From assembly GCA_020057405.1 (NCBI GenBank), contig JAGVFW010000004.1, positions 121,660-185,659 on the forward strand: 64,000 nucleotides of DNA, in the 5' to 3' direction. The DNA comes from an archaeon. Its GTDB lineage: Archaea; Micrarchaeota; Micrarchaeia; Norongarragalinales; UBA97. A program made the position numbers and the translations under genes. The notes beneath the pieces are model-generated. The model was not told the origin of the DNA and did not search any database. It was given only the letters and a program-made list of their open reading frames with translations. Below are positions 26,950-35,292 of this stretch, piece after piece. Numbering within the stretch: position 1 is the first letter of the stretch; each line of letters begins with the position of its first letter.

Positions 26950-26987
26950 TCAGACTCTAGTACGTTTCTAGAGTTACTCCCCCTGCA
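26950..26987 (+). repeat. Cassette junction 2: hairpin plus tRNA-Leu 3' end copy
   Basis: TCA, GACTCTAG-TACGTTT-CTAGAGTT (last pair G-T), then ACTCCCCCTGCA, and downstream TATCTTTCCAAAGTCT. The stem sequences equal those of junction 1 while the loop differs. Confidence 0.8.
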
Positions 26988-27066
26988 GCTCGTATCTTTC
27001 CAAAGTCTTACGGTTCGCGCCAGTAGGCATATATAGCTGAATTACGTCTATTTACATGGTGATTGC

Positions 27067-27315
27067 ATGCGAACTACACTTGAATTCGGGGGTTTGCCCG
27101 AGGCTATCCTCCAGAAGGCTGTTGAGTTGGGCATAGCGCGGTCCAAGACTGCTGCGCTCAGGATGGGAATTTTCTCTTTAAACAAGGAATTTCATCTCGT
27201 GGAAAATCCCGAGGCTGAACTCGTTTCACGCAAGCTGGCCGAAGAAGAGAAGGAAATGAAGAAAAACAAAGTCAAGTATTTGAGCGAGAAGGAAGCTCTT
27301 TCAAAGTACAGGTGA
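27067..27315 (+). CDS. Antitoxin-like protein of a RelBE-type pair (cassette 3)
   Basis: 82 residues, start set by GGTGATTGC before the ATG. The N-terminal MRTTLEFGGLPEAILQKAVELGIARSKTAALRMGI has ribbon-helix-helix character; the charged C-terminal tail (AEEEKEMKKNKVKYLSEKEALSKYR) would wrap the toxin. A TATA box CATATATAGC lies ~30 bases upstream. It is directly followed by the toxin-like gene. Confidence 0.7.
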   Translation: MRTTLEFGGLPEAILQKAVELGIARSKTAALRMGIFSLNKEFHLVENPEAELVSRKLAEEEKEMKKNKVKYLSEKEALSKYR

Positions 27316-27321
27316 GGCTCT

Positions 27322-27594
27322 TTGGACTTAACGCCTTACCGTCTCGACTTCAAGCCCGGTTGGGACCGCCACTTCAAGGACTTCGACAAGAGCGTACAGC
27401 AACTAATTCTGAAAAAGCTCGAGCACATGAAACAACCATTGCAAGCGAGAGGATTGCACAGCTCGCGTTACCGCGTAGAAGAAGCGGGAGGCTATAGGAT
27501 CGCCCTCATTCAAGACGACGAAAACAGAATCAAACACATTCATTTTGTCGGCAACCACCCGCAATACGAAAAATGGTATTCCGGAAAGGAATAG
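27322..27594 (+). CDS. RelE/ParE-superfamily toxin-like protein
   Basis: 90 residues from a TTG preceded by GGTGAGG at the end of the antitoxin gene. The pattern LDFKPGWDRHFKDFDKSVQQLILKKL, then SSRYRVEEAGGYRIALIQDDENRIKHIHFVGNHPQYEKWY matches the RelE fold (two helices, then a beta sheet with R..YRI and a C-terminal H..YEK). Such proteins cut mRNA in the ribosome. Small size and pairing support a toxin-antitoxin module. Confidence 0.82.
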   Translation: MDLTPYRLDFKPGWDRHFKDFDKSVQQLILKKLEHMKQPLQARGLHSSRYRVEEAGGYRIALIQDDENRIKHIHFVGNHPQYEKWYSGKE

Positions 27595-27596
27595 CT

Positions 27597-27623
27597 TCAG
27601 ACTCTAGTCGCTCCCCCCCTGCA
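27597..27623 (+). repeat. Cassette junction 3 (hybrid or truncated copy)
   Basis: TCAGACTCTAG is followed directly by TCGCTCCCCCCCTGCA: the first stem arm and the tRNA-like end are kept, while the loop and second arm are missing. This is the outer border of the array. Confidence 0.7.
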
Positions 27624-27673
27624 CTCGCTTAAACGGCAGGCATAAATCCCCTAGTTCGATAATCGATGCGCAC

Positions 27674-28867
27674 ATGGCTACGGATTACTTCGGCAAGTCA
27701 GTTGAACTGCACAAGAAGCTAAAGGGCAAGATTTCGGTAGAGCCAAAAATCCGCATCAAGACACGCGAGGACTTGAGCCTCGTCTACACGCCCGGCGTGG
27801 CACAGCCATGCAAGGACATTGCAAAGAACCCCGAGCTCGCCTTCGACTACACGATTAAGGGAAATTCAGTCGCCGTGGTAAGCGACGGAAGTGCAGTCCT
27901 GGGGCTAGGCAACATTGGCGCCAAGGCAGCAATTCCAGTAATGGAAGGCAAGGCGCTGTTGTTCAAGGAATTTGCCGACATCGATGCTTTCCCATTGTGC
28001 CTTGACACGCAGGATGCAGAGAAAATCATCGAGACAGTCAAGGCAATTGCACCCGTATTCGGCGGAATCAACCTCGAGGACATTGCCGCACCAAAGTGCT
28101 TTTTTGTTGAAGAGTCGCTCCAGGAATTAGGCATCCCGGTGATGCACGACGACCAACACGGCACTGCTATCGTCGTTCTCGCTGGATTGTTTAACGCGAC
28201 CAAAGTGAGCGGCAAGCCCCTCGAGGCAATGAAGATTGTCATCAGCGGAAGCGGCGCTGCAGGAACTGCAATCGCCCGCATACTCTCCTGCTACGGCGAC
28301 TTTGACAAGACCTGCAAGAGCGTCAAGGACATAATCGTGGTTGACAGCAAGGGCATCGTCGTGACCGGCAGGCCGGACTTAAACCACGCCAAGCTCGAGC
28401 TGTCCACGCACACTAACGAGGAAAATGTCGAGGGAACGCTTAACGACGCCCTCGTTGGCGCGGATGTCTTTATCGGAGTCAGTGCGCCGGGAGTGCTTAA
28501 AGCAAGCCACGTTAAACTAATGGCGAAAAACCCAATCATCTTCGCACTCGCAAACCCTGTTCCCGAAATCATGCCCGACGAGGCCAAGGCGGCGGGCGCA
28601 GCCATCGTCGCTACGGGCAGAAGCGATTTTCCAAACCAAGTCAACAACGCACTCGCGTTCCCGGGCGTCTTCCGCGGCGCACTTGACGCAAAGGCCGTGC
28701 GCATCACCGACGGCATGAAAGTCGCAGCTGCACGGGCAATTGCCGCCTGCGTGAAAAAGCCATCAACCGAGGAGATAATTCCGGCAGTGCTTGACAGGAA
28801 TGTTGCAAAGAAAGTTGCCGAAGCAGTGAAGGCCGCCGCAATCAAGGAAGGCGTAGTGCGCCACTAA
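27674..28867 (+). CDS. Malic enzyme (NAD(P)-dependent oxaloacetate-decarboxylating malate dehydrogenase)
   Basis: 397 residues. The substrate motif YTPGVAQPC starts near residue 36, metal and catalytic residues are in MHDDQHGTAIV near residue 156, and the dinucleotide loop is ISGSGAAGTAIA near 191. The length fits the short prokaryotic malic enzymes without the phosphotransacetylase extension. It converts malate to pyruvate and CO2 with reduction of NAD(P). Single gene, apparently with its own promoter. Confidence 0.95.
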   Translation: MATDYFGKSVELHKKLKGKISVEPKIRIKTREDLSLVYTPGVAQPCKDIAKNPELAFDYTIKGNSVAVVSDGSAVLGLGNIGAKAAIPVMEGKALLFKEFADIDAFPLCLDTQDAEKIIETVKAIAPVFGGINLEDIAAPKCFFVEESLQELGIPVMHDDQHGTAIVVLAGLFNATKVSGKPLEAMKIVISGSGAAGTAIARILSCYGDFDKTCKSVKDIIVVDSKGIVVTGRPDLNHAKLELSTHTNEENVEGTLNDALVGADVFIGVSAPGVLKASHVKLMAKNPIIFALANPVPEIMPDEAKAAGAAIVATGRSDFPNQVNNALAFPGVFRGALDAKAVRITDGMKVAAARAIAACVKKPSTEEIIPAVLDRNVAKKVAEAVKAAAIKEGVVRH

Positions 28868-28881
28868 GGCAATATCGGACG

Positions 28882-29601
28882 CTAAGGACTGGCCTGCATT
28901 GGCACTTCAATTAGCACTAACTCGCAGGGCGCGATGGTCTCGAAAACTATTTCGTCAGCGCTAGTAATTTCAGCCGAATCACCTTTCTTTAGCTCCTTGC
29001 CGTCCACTTTTGCCCCGCCGTGAACCAGGAAGGCAAAGAGGCCGCTTGAGCCACCGCGCATTTTGTACGCAAACTTTTTGCCTGCGTCAAAAGAGCCAAG
29101 CGAAAAAAAGGCAGTTTGGTGCATTGAAAGCGAGCCGTCCCGACCGTCAGGCGAAACTATGAGTTGGAGCTTGTTTTTCCGGTCGGCGGGGTCAAAGCGC
29201 TTTTGCTCGTATGATGGCGCGATTCCTTCCTTTGAGGGGAGAACCCACACTTGCAAAAAGTGCCCGGGCTCTTCAGTAGACGCGTTCATTTCAGAGTGCA
29301 CGATGCCGGAACCTGCGCTCATGCGCTGCACTTCGCCGGCTGAAATCACGCCCGCGTTGCCCATGCTGTCGGCGTGGCGAAGCGACCCCTCAAGGACGAT
29401 TGAAACGATTTCGGCGTCCGCGTGGGGGTGGCTCCCAAAGCCCCTTCCGCCCGCGATGACGTCGTCATTAAACACGATTAGCGTGCCAAAATTCCTTCTG
29501 TCGGGGTCAAAATACTCGCCAAAGCTAAACGAATGGCGGCTAGTCAGCCAGCCCAATTGCGTCAAGCCCCGCTTTTGCGAGGAGTGGATTGAAACATGCA
29601 T
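28882..29601 (-). CDS. Pirin-family cupin protein
   Basis: 239 residues from the ATG at 29601; a longer frame to 29649 overlaps promoter-like DNA. Cupin metal ligands: GFGSHPHADAEIVS (two His) and GIVHSEMN (His and Glu). An N-terminal SRHSFSFGEYFDP follows the pirin pattern. Family members are iron-binding proteins; some oxidise quercetin. Function here unknown. Convergent with the malic enzyme gene. Confidence 0.9.
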   Translation of the reverse strand: MHVSIHSSQKRGLTQLGWLTSRHSFSFGEYFDPDRRNFGTLIVFNDDVIAGGRGFGSHPHADAEIVSIVLEGSLRHADSMGNAGVISAGEVQRMSAGSGIVHSEMNASTEEPGHFLQVWVLPSKEGIAPSYEQKRFDPADRKNKLQLIVSPDGRDGSLSMHQTAFFSLGSFDAGKKFAYKMRGGSSGLFAFLVHGGAKVDGKELKKGDSAEITSADEIVFETIAPCELVLIEVPMQASP

Positions 29602-29649
29602 AGCAATTGGTTTACGTGGTTGCGTTTTCTTAACTCTTCGCAATGACAA

Positions 29650-29871
29650 GGCTTATTAGCAACCGGCGGCACAAAGGATATTATAGACAAAATGACGCTT
29701 TAGTTTGCATTGCTCACCGCGCTTGCCGCGGTTTGTGCGAGCCACTTCTTCTTCGAAGATTGGGGCTCTCTTGCATTAAGGGCTTTAACACCCAAACTGC
29801 AAATGAGCAATCAACTCAAGAGTCTAGTTTTTGCCCGCTTTTAGAACAACAAGCGGCGCGGTGAACCCAAA
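29650..29871 (+). other. Leader upstream of the DEAD-box helicase gene
   Basis: About 220 bases with no credible protein gene. A TATA-like ATATTATAG is at ~29678-29686, leaving a possible 5' leader of ~160 bases. ATTGCTCA (about 29717) and TGAGCAAT (about 29802) are exact complements and could close a large structure. RNA helicase genes are often controlled through structured leaders; this is inference. Confidence 0.35.
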
Positions 29872-31269
29872 ATGAAATTCAATGAGTTGAACCTCCTCCC
29901 GGAGACCCTAAAGGCAATCGAAGAGAAAGGATTCGTAGACACTACGCCAATCCAGGCGCGCGCCATTCCGCTCCTCATGCAGGGAAGCGACGTTGTCGCC
30001 CAAGCAAGGACGGGCAGCGGAAAAACTGCGGCATTCGGCATCCCCCTCCTAGAGACGATAAAGCGCAATCACTCGAACGAAAAAGGCATTTTCGCAATCG
30101 TCCTGACCCCCACCCGCGAACTCGCGCTGCAAGTGCAGGCAGAGCTAAGCGAACTCGGCAAGCACCTGCACGTGCGGGGCTGCACAGTCTACGGCGGAGT
30201 TGCAATCAACCCGCAAATGCAGGAAATCAGCCACAGCCGCTACGTAGTCGGCACTCCCGGCCGCATCATCGACCACATCCAGCGCGGCAGCCTCAACCTC
30301 TCGACAGTGAAGATGGTAATCCTCGACGAGGGCGACCGCATGCTCGACATGGGCTTCGTCGACGATGTTGAATTCATCCTCTCAAAAACCGCGGCACACA
30401 GGCAAACCGCGCTCTTTAGCGCAACCATGCCGCCAGAAATCCTCTCGCTTGCGAGAAAATACCTGCACACGCCCGAGGAAGTGCGCGAGTCTGAAGACGA
30501 GCTTAACGTCAAGGAAATTACGCACCTCTACATCAGCGTGGCTGCAGAACGCAAACTTGACGCCATCGCCAACCTGCTCAAGCAGCGCTGCACCGAGCGA
30601 ACAATAGTCTTTGCAAGAACAAAGCACGGCTGCGACAAGCTCGCCGGATTCCTCCACCGCTTCGGCTTCGAGGCACTGGCAATCCACGGCGACCTGTCGC
30701 AAAACCGCCGCGAGCAGGTGCTCCAGGACTTCCGCGACAACAGGATTCGGGTCCTGGTCGCAACCGACGTTGCCGCGCGCGGCCTCGACATCGAGGACGT
30801 CGAGCACGTCATCAACTACAACCTGCCGGAAGACGAGAAGACCTACGTGCACCGCATCGGCCGCACTGGCCGCATGGGCAAGAAGGGCGAAGCAATCTCC
30901 TTTGGCACCAACTTAGAGGAAATCCGACTCCTGCAGGCATTCGGCAGGCGCATTGACACTGAAATAAACGAGCTTAAGATGGACATGCCGCACGTCGAGT
31001 TCGTCCGAAACGCTCCCCACGCTCACGAAAGCGCAAGGCCGAGCGGACGCGGAGGCAGGTTCGGCGGTGACCGCGGACGCGGCGGCGGGCGGGGATTCTC
31101 GCGCGGCGGGGACCGGGGAAGCAGCAGCCACAGCGGCGGCTCAAGGAGTTCCGGCGGACGCGATGGCGGAGGACGCTCTGAAGGCGGCTTCGGGCGCGGT
31201 TCGCGCGGCAGCTTCGGTGCAAAGCCGGCAAGCCGCGGCGCGTTTGGCCACAGGCGCACTTCAGGGTAA
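29872..31269 (+). CDS. DEAD-box ATP-dependent RNA helicase with RGG tail
   Basis: 465 residues. Q motif FNELNLLPETLKAIEEKGF, Walker A ARTGSGKTA, PTRELALQ, TPGRIIDH, motif II written DEGD instead of DEAD, SAT, ARTKHGCDK, VATDVAARGLDIEDV and HRIGRTGRMG are all present. The last ~75 residues are a Gly/Arg/Ser-rich tail with many RGG-like steps, which would bind RNA without specificity. Likely acts in RNA unwinding, ribosome assembly or cold adaptation. Confidence 0.95.
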   Translation: MKFNELNLLPETLKAIEEKGFVDTTPIQARAIPLLMQGSDVVAQARTGSGKTAAFGIPLLETIKRNHSNEKGIFAIVLTPTRELALQVQAELSELGKHLHVRGCTVYGGVAINPQMQEISHSRYVVGTPGRIIDHIQRGSLNLSTVKMVILDEGDRMLDMGFVDDVEFILSKTAAHRQTALFSATMPPEILSLARKYLHTPEEVRESEDELNVKEITHLYISVAAERKLDAIANLLKQRCTERTIVFARTKHGCDKLAGFLHRFGFEALAIHGDLSQNRREQVLQDFRDNRIRVLVATDVAARGLDIEDVEHVINYNLPEDEKTYVHRIGRTGRMGKKGEAISFGTNLEEIRLLQAFGRRIDTEINELKMDMPHVEFVRNAPHAHESARPSGRGGRFGGDRGRGGGRGFSRGGDRGSSSHSGGSRSSGGRDGGGRSEGGFGRGSRGSFGAKPASRGAFGHRRTSG

Positions 31270-31274
31270 CTTGA

Positions 31275-31688
31275 ATGAAAATCGCCATTTGCGCGAGCAT
31301 GGTTTTTACCGAAAAAATGCTTGAGGCAAAGGCGACCCTGGAGCAGATGGGCCACGATGTCTTCGTTTCGCAGTTTGCCGCCGGCTATGTCGGCAAGAGC
31401 GATGCGGAAAAAGAGGCCCTGACTTTACACAACAAGAACAACAACGACGCCATTCGCGCGTTTTGGGAAAAGATTAGGGCAAGCGACGCGATTCTGGTTC
31501 TAAACTACGACAGGCGCGGCATTGCCAACTACATTGGCGGCAACACCTTGATGGAAATCGGGTTTGCCCACGTGCTTGGCAAGAAAATCTTCCTCCTTAA
31601 CCCTGTGCCCGAAATTGAGTTCTACAAGAGCGAGATTGAGGCCTGCAAGCCGGCTATCATCAACGGCGACTTCTCGCTCATCAAATGA
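31275..31688 (+). CDS. Small Rossmann-like protein (nucleoside deoxyribosyltransferase-like)
   Basis: 137 residues, five bases after the helicase stop. MKIAICASMVFTEKMLEAKATLEQMGHDVFV followed by SDAILVLNYDRRG and GGNTLMEIGFAHVLGKKIFLLNPVP resembles the nucleoside 2-deoxyribosyltransferase/LOG-like fold, where a D..L..N stretch and a G-x-x-x-E-I-G-x-A motif bind a nucleotide. Enzymatic activity is not certain. Confidence 0.65.
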   Translation: MKIAICASMVFTEKMLEAKATLEQMGHDVFVSQFAAGYVGKSDAEKEALTLHNKNNNDAIRAFWEKIRASDAILVLNYDRRGIANYIGGNTLMEIGFAHVLGKKIFLLNPVPEIEFYKSEIEACKPAIINGDFSLIK

Positions 31689-31722
31689 CGCCGTGCGCCG
31701 GCAAAGAAATCCCCGCGTCCGT

Positions 31723-32448
31723 TTAGGCGTACATCGGGTTTTGTTCCATTTCCTTGTAGTCGGCGTGCAGGTCGTGCATTTTCTCCATCGCGTCTTTAAG
31801 GCGCGTCTCTATCTTCTCGCCTTCGGAAATCAGGTCATGCGTGTCAATAGGCACGCCGATGATTTTTGCAACCGCGTCGAGGAGCCGGGCTGACGACTTG
31901 GGGTCAAGCGAGAGCGAAGTCTGCACCATGAGGTTGGCTGCGGGGAACTTTTCGCTTGCGCACTCTGCAATCAGAACACCACTAACCCCCTGGGTGGCGC
32001 CCTCCTTAATCAACTGGACGCCGGACTTAACGAGGTTTGCAGACACTGCCGGGGTGCTTGCAATGCCGTAAATCTTGTCGTCAGGCTGCTGGCTGGCAAC
32101 GCCGGCGAGGCTGTAAATCATCTTCGCCTTCTTTTCCTTCGAATAGTCGATTATGGTCTGCGAGAGGGCGAAGACAATGTTTGAGGGAATGACGAACTCG
32201 GAAAACAGCACGATGAGCTGGTGCTTTTCGCTTGCGTAAATTCTTGCCGGCGAGACGGGCTTGTAGTCGTGGATTGCGGCAATGGGCGGAAAGTGGGAGC
32301 TTGCGAAATAGCCCGCGAGCTTCATGTCAAGCTTCTCGGCCAAGTATGAGGCGCCAATGGTGCCAATCATGCCGATGCCTGGAAAGCCTTCAATTATTGT
32401 TGGACGGTCGAGCTTGACTTTCTCGACTTCCTTAATCTCGACTATCAC
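31723..32448 (-). CDS. PAC2-family protein (proteasome assembly chaperone-like)
   Basis: 241 residues. The N-terminal IIEGFPGIGMIGTIGASYLAEKLDM is the PAC2 family hallmark, with the central Y(A/S)LAGVAS. The C-terminal ~50 residues are helical. Archaeal members are related to proteasome assembly chaperones. No proteasome genes are in the window. Confidence 0.85.
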   Translation of the reverse strand: MIVEIKEVEKVKLDRPTIIEGFPGIGMIGTIGASYLAEKLDMKLAGYFASSHFPPIAAIHDYKPVSPARIYASEKHQLIVLFSEFVIPSNIVFALSQTIIDYSKEKKAKMIYSLAGVASQQPDDKIYGIASTPAVSANLVKSGVQLIKEGATQGVSGVLIAECASEKFPAANLMVQTSLSLDPKSSARLLDAVAKIIGVPIDTHDLISEGEKIETRLKDAMEKMHDLHADYKEMEQNPMYA

Positions 32449-32519
32449 AAAACCACCTGCAGGAATTAGGCGCGCTTCTTTTAAAACAACGCGTGCGAAG
32501 AGAGGCAGCGAAAGGCGGG

Positions 32520-32885
32520 CTAAGCGCGTTTGGCGCGCTCTAGCGAAAGCAAGTCGCCTACCTTGACGCGGGCAGACTCTCCCGGCGCAACTTCAAGAAC
32601 AAGCTTGCAGGGCATTGCGGGCACGATTAGCAGGCGGTTTGGCTTCACGCGCGCCTGCACGTCAACCACCCTGCCGCTTGCGTCGAGGAAAATCGCGTCG
32701 AAGACAGGACAAAAGAGGGAATGCAGCGCATTTCTCCGCCTGCCGGTTGTGGGGAAGGGGATGGCGAGCGGAATTGAAGCGCTGCCCTTGAACATCAGGC
32801 CGCTTGCGCGCTCGCCGGGCGTCTCAAGCAAGAGGCACTTTGGCCACAAAACACGCTTTTTGGAAACGATTTTGACGCGCTTCAT
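32520..32885 (-). CDS. DUF192 family protein
   Basis: 121 residues. ETPGERASGLMFKG, IPLAIPFPTTGRRRNALHSLFC and FDAIFLDASGRVVDVQ match the DUF192 pattern (R..GLM, the IP.FpF.. core and D..FLD). The family is a small beta-barrel of unknown function. No signal peptide is seen, unlike many bacterial members. Confidence 0.8.
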   Translation of the reverse strand: MKRVKIVSKKRVLWPKCLLLETPGERASGLMFKGSASIPLAIPFPTTGRRRNALHSLFCPVFDAIFLDASGRVVDVQARVKPNRLLIVPAMPCKLVLEVAPGESARVKVGDLLSLERAKRA

Positions 32886-32989
32886 GAACTCCCTCTAGAA
32901 TCAGGCTGCAAGCATTACCCAATCTGCTTTATAAAAAGCTTTTTATTGGCTGAACGGGTTTAAAGACTTGATACGGCTTTTAGAATACA

Positions 32990-33703
32990 GTGGTGGAAAG
33001 AGTGAAATCCCTTGCAATAATCCCCGACGGCAACCGCAGGTACGCAAAGAAGCACGGCCTGCCCCTAGAAGTCGCCTACCGGGACGGGTTTAAGAAAGTC
33101 GGAAAGGCCATGGAATGGGCCCGCGACTACCGCGTGGAATCCATGAGCTTCTGGGCGCTCTCGCTTGAGAACTTCCAAAACCGGTCCGCGCTTGAACTGC
33201 GCACGATATTCAGCCTCATGCAAAAGCAGCTTGCCGAGGCAATGGTAAAAGAAGACCAGGTAAACGAGCAGCAGGCCCAAGTCAAGTTCTTCGGCCGCAC
33301 CGAACTACTGCCAAAGCAACTTCGGGAATCAATGGCGGCACTAGAGCGCAAGACAGAAGGCAACAAGAAACTTTTGCTCAACGTCGGGGTCGCCTACAGC
33401 GGCCAGGACGAACTCGTGCGCGCAAGCACCCTATTGGCAGCGGACATGAAAGCCGGCAAGGTTGACGAGCGCGCACTCGCCAGTGACGGCGGCAAGATTT
33501 TCTCAAACTACCTCTTCACCAAGACTGCGCCCGACCTCATCATACGCACGGGCGACGTGCAGCGGCTCTCCGGCTTCCTGCCGTACCAAAGCGCCTACAG
33601 CGAGTACTACTTTTCAAGAAAACTCTGGCCAGAGTTCACGCGGGCGGACTTCGCAAAGGCACTCGAGTACTACGACGGCACGCAGCGAAGGTTCGGGCGT
33701 TGA
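32990..33703 (+). CDS. uppS: cis-Prenyltransferase (polyprenyl diphosphate synthase, UppS family)
   Basis: 237 residues, GTG start. Diphosphate-binding IPDGNRRYAKKHG near the N-terminus, SFWALSLENFQNR around residue 50, and the C-terminal RTGDVQRLSGFLPYQSAYSEYYF are the conserved regions I, III and V. It makes the long cis-polyprenyl diphosphate used as glycan carrier lipid, connecting to the UppP/PAP2/polyprenol kinase-like genes at 4.5-8.3 kb. Confidence 0.95.
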   Translation: MVERVKSLAIIPDGNRRYAKKHGLPLEVAYRDGFKKVGKAMEWARDYRVESMSFWALSLENFQNRSALELRTIFSLMQKQLAEAMVKEDQVNEQQAQVKFFGRTELLPKQLRESMAALERKTEGNKKLLLNVGVAYSGQDELVRASTLLAADMKAGKVDERALASDGGKIFSNYLFTKTAPDLIIRTGDVQRLSGFLPYQSAYSEYYFSRKLWPEFTRADFAKALEYYDGTQRRFGR

Positions 33704-33714
33704 AAGGTAGCCGG

Positions 33715-34071
33715 ATGAGCGAGTGGAAAGCGCCAACCGGAATGCTCAAAGCCTATGTAGACCACGGGTTGCTTTCAGAAGCTCACCTAAAGCTGCTGGC
33801 GCTGGGCTATCACCACCCTCAGGTTAAGGAACAACCGCTTGCTAAAGCACGATTGAATGAAGTCGTCAAAACACTACAGAAAGCAGCGGACGCCGGACTG
33901 GTGTACGGCATTAAATCAGCTAGCCTGCTCCAGGCCATTAACGCACAACTCAATCCCTTCAAGGGCCATAAAGTCCCAAAAAAGCTGGATCCACACCTAA
34001 AAAAGTACTACGAACAAAACAAGGAATCTGACGAAGCTCTTTGTATGACAGGAAAACTCCTTAAAAAGTAA
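33715..34071 (+). CDS. Uncharacterised small basic protein
   Basis: 118 residues from the ATG at 33715, 11 bases after the uppS stop; a TTG at 33700 overlapping uppS is less likely. Mostly helical, Lys-rich, one Cys near the C-terminus. No family recognised. Possibly cotranscribed with uppS. Confidence 0.55.
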   Translation: MSEWKAPTGMLKAYVDHGLLSEAHLKLLALGYHHPQVKEQPLAKARLNEVVKTLQKAADAGLVYGIKSASLLQAINAQLNPFKGHKVPKKLDPHLKKYYEQNKESDEALCMTGKLLKK

Positions 34072-34088
34072 TTGCGCGGAAAAAACAC

Positions 34089-35210
34089 CTAGCTCACTAT
34101 GAAGTCCATGTCCCCTTTAGCCGAGAGGAAGCCAGGCAGGCCAATCGCATTGCCGACTGCAAGACTGGCCTTTAGCACACTGCCGTTGTCGAACCCTTCA
34201 GCAAAATTGTAGGCCGCGCGAATGAAATTGTGCGCCTTAAGCACGCCCCCGTACTTTTCACGCCAGCGCCGTTCGTAGTTGATTGGCGTGCCTGAAGAAA
34301 AGTGGTTTGCAATCTCGTCAGCTGCGATAAAGGCGCACTTGCCCCCGAATACCACGCCCCCGCCGGTCGTCGCCTTCACCTGGCCGGCTGAATCGCCGCA
34401 CAGCATGGCGTTGCCGGCCTGCGTGGCAGCGCGAGGCTTGATGGGTATGACGTAGTTGAATTCCCGCACGCACTCGCAGGAGGCGCTCCCCGTTGGGCCC
34501 AGTACTTCCTGCACGGGGGCCAGGTTAAGGAAGGCTTGTTTTGCTTCGCGCACTTTTGGAAAATCGGCGGATGCAAAGCCGATTCGGGCACGGTCTTCGC
34601 TTACGGGAATGAGCCAGCCGAAAAACCCCTTGCAGATTGACGGCTCCAGGTAAATGTGGACAAGCCGCGGATCGCTCACGCGGCAGCCGGAAAACTCGCC
34701 TTCCCATGCGAGGACGAAGTCCCGCGCTTCGATTGGCGGAAAGCCCAGAGTGCGGGCGACAGTGCTGTTTGCCCCGTCGCAGCCCACTAGCACTTTAGAC
34801 GAAAAGGAATCTGAGGGAGTCGAAACGGTGAAGCCGCCATCGTGCGATGAAACTTTCTCCACACGCGCGTTTAGCACGAGTTTTGCCCCTGCCTCCTGCG
34901 CCTCTTGCGCGCAGCGCTCGTCGTAAGCCTGCCTGTCGATGACGACGCCTTTTGTGGAGGAAGCCTCGAATTTTAGTTCAGTGCCGCCGGCAAAGACGCG
35001 CGCGCCGCGCACTTCGTTTAGCGTGCATTCCTTGATGCTAACGCCAAGCGACTCGAGGCCCGCTTTTGACATGATGCCGCTGCACTTGTGGAACTTGCCG
35101 GGCTTGAAGTTCTCTTCCAAAACGAGGGTTTCGACGCCGTGGTTCGCTAGTGCCTTTGCGCACACGCCCCCAACAGCGCTTGAACCAACCACTATTGCCT
35201 TCGCTTCCAC
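34089..35210 (-). CDS. Geranylgeranyl reductase-family FAD-dependent oxidoreductase
   Basis: 373 residues. N-terminal FAD-binding KAIVVGSSAVGGVCAKALA (glycine pattern slightly unusual, GSSAVGG), VLVGCDGANSTVARTLGF, and MLCGDSAGQVKATTGGGVVFGG (GD motif plus the family PxxGGG-like stretch as TTGGG). These enzymes saturate geranylgeranyl chains of archaeal membrane lipids. Confidence 0.9.
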   Translation of the reverse strand: MEAKAIVVGSSAVGGVCAKALANHGVETLVLEENFKPGKFHKCSGIMSKAGLESLGVSIKECTLNEVRGARVFAGGTELKFEASSTKGVVIDRQAYDERCAQEAQEAGAKLVLNARVEKVSSHDGGFTVSTPSDSFSSKVLVGCDGANSTVARTLGFPPIEARDFVLAWEGEFSGCRVSDPRLVHIYLEPSICKGFFGWLIPVSEDRARIGFASADFPKVREAKQAFLNLAPVQEVLGPTGSASCECVREFNYVIPIKPRAATQAGNAMLCGDSAGQVKATTGGGVVFGGKCAFIAADEIANHFSSGTPINYERRWREKYGGVLKAHNFIRAAYNFAEGFDNGSVLKASLAVGNAIGLPGFLSAKGDMDFIVS

Positions 35211-35292
35211 TTCGTCCCCCCTTCAGCAAATAGTGTTAGCCGTGAAATGGGTTAAAAAGCGGCGAGGTGGTTTAATTCGTTAGGCGTGCGGA

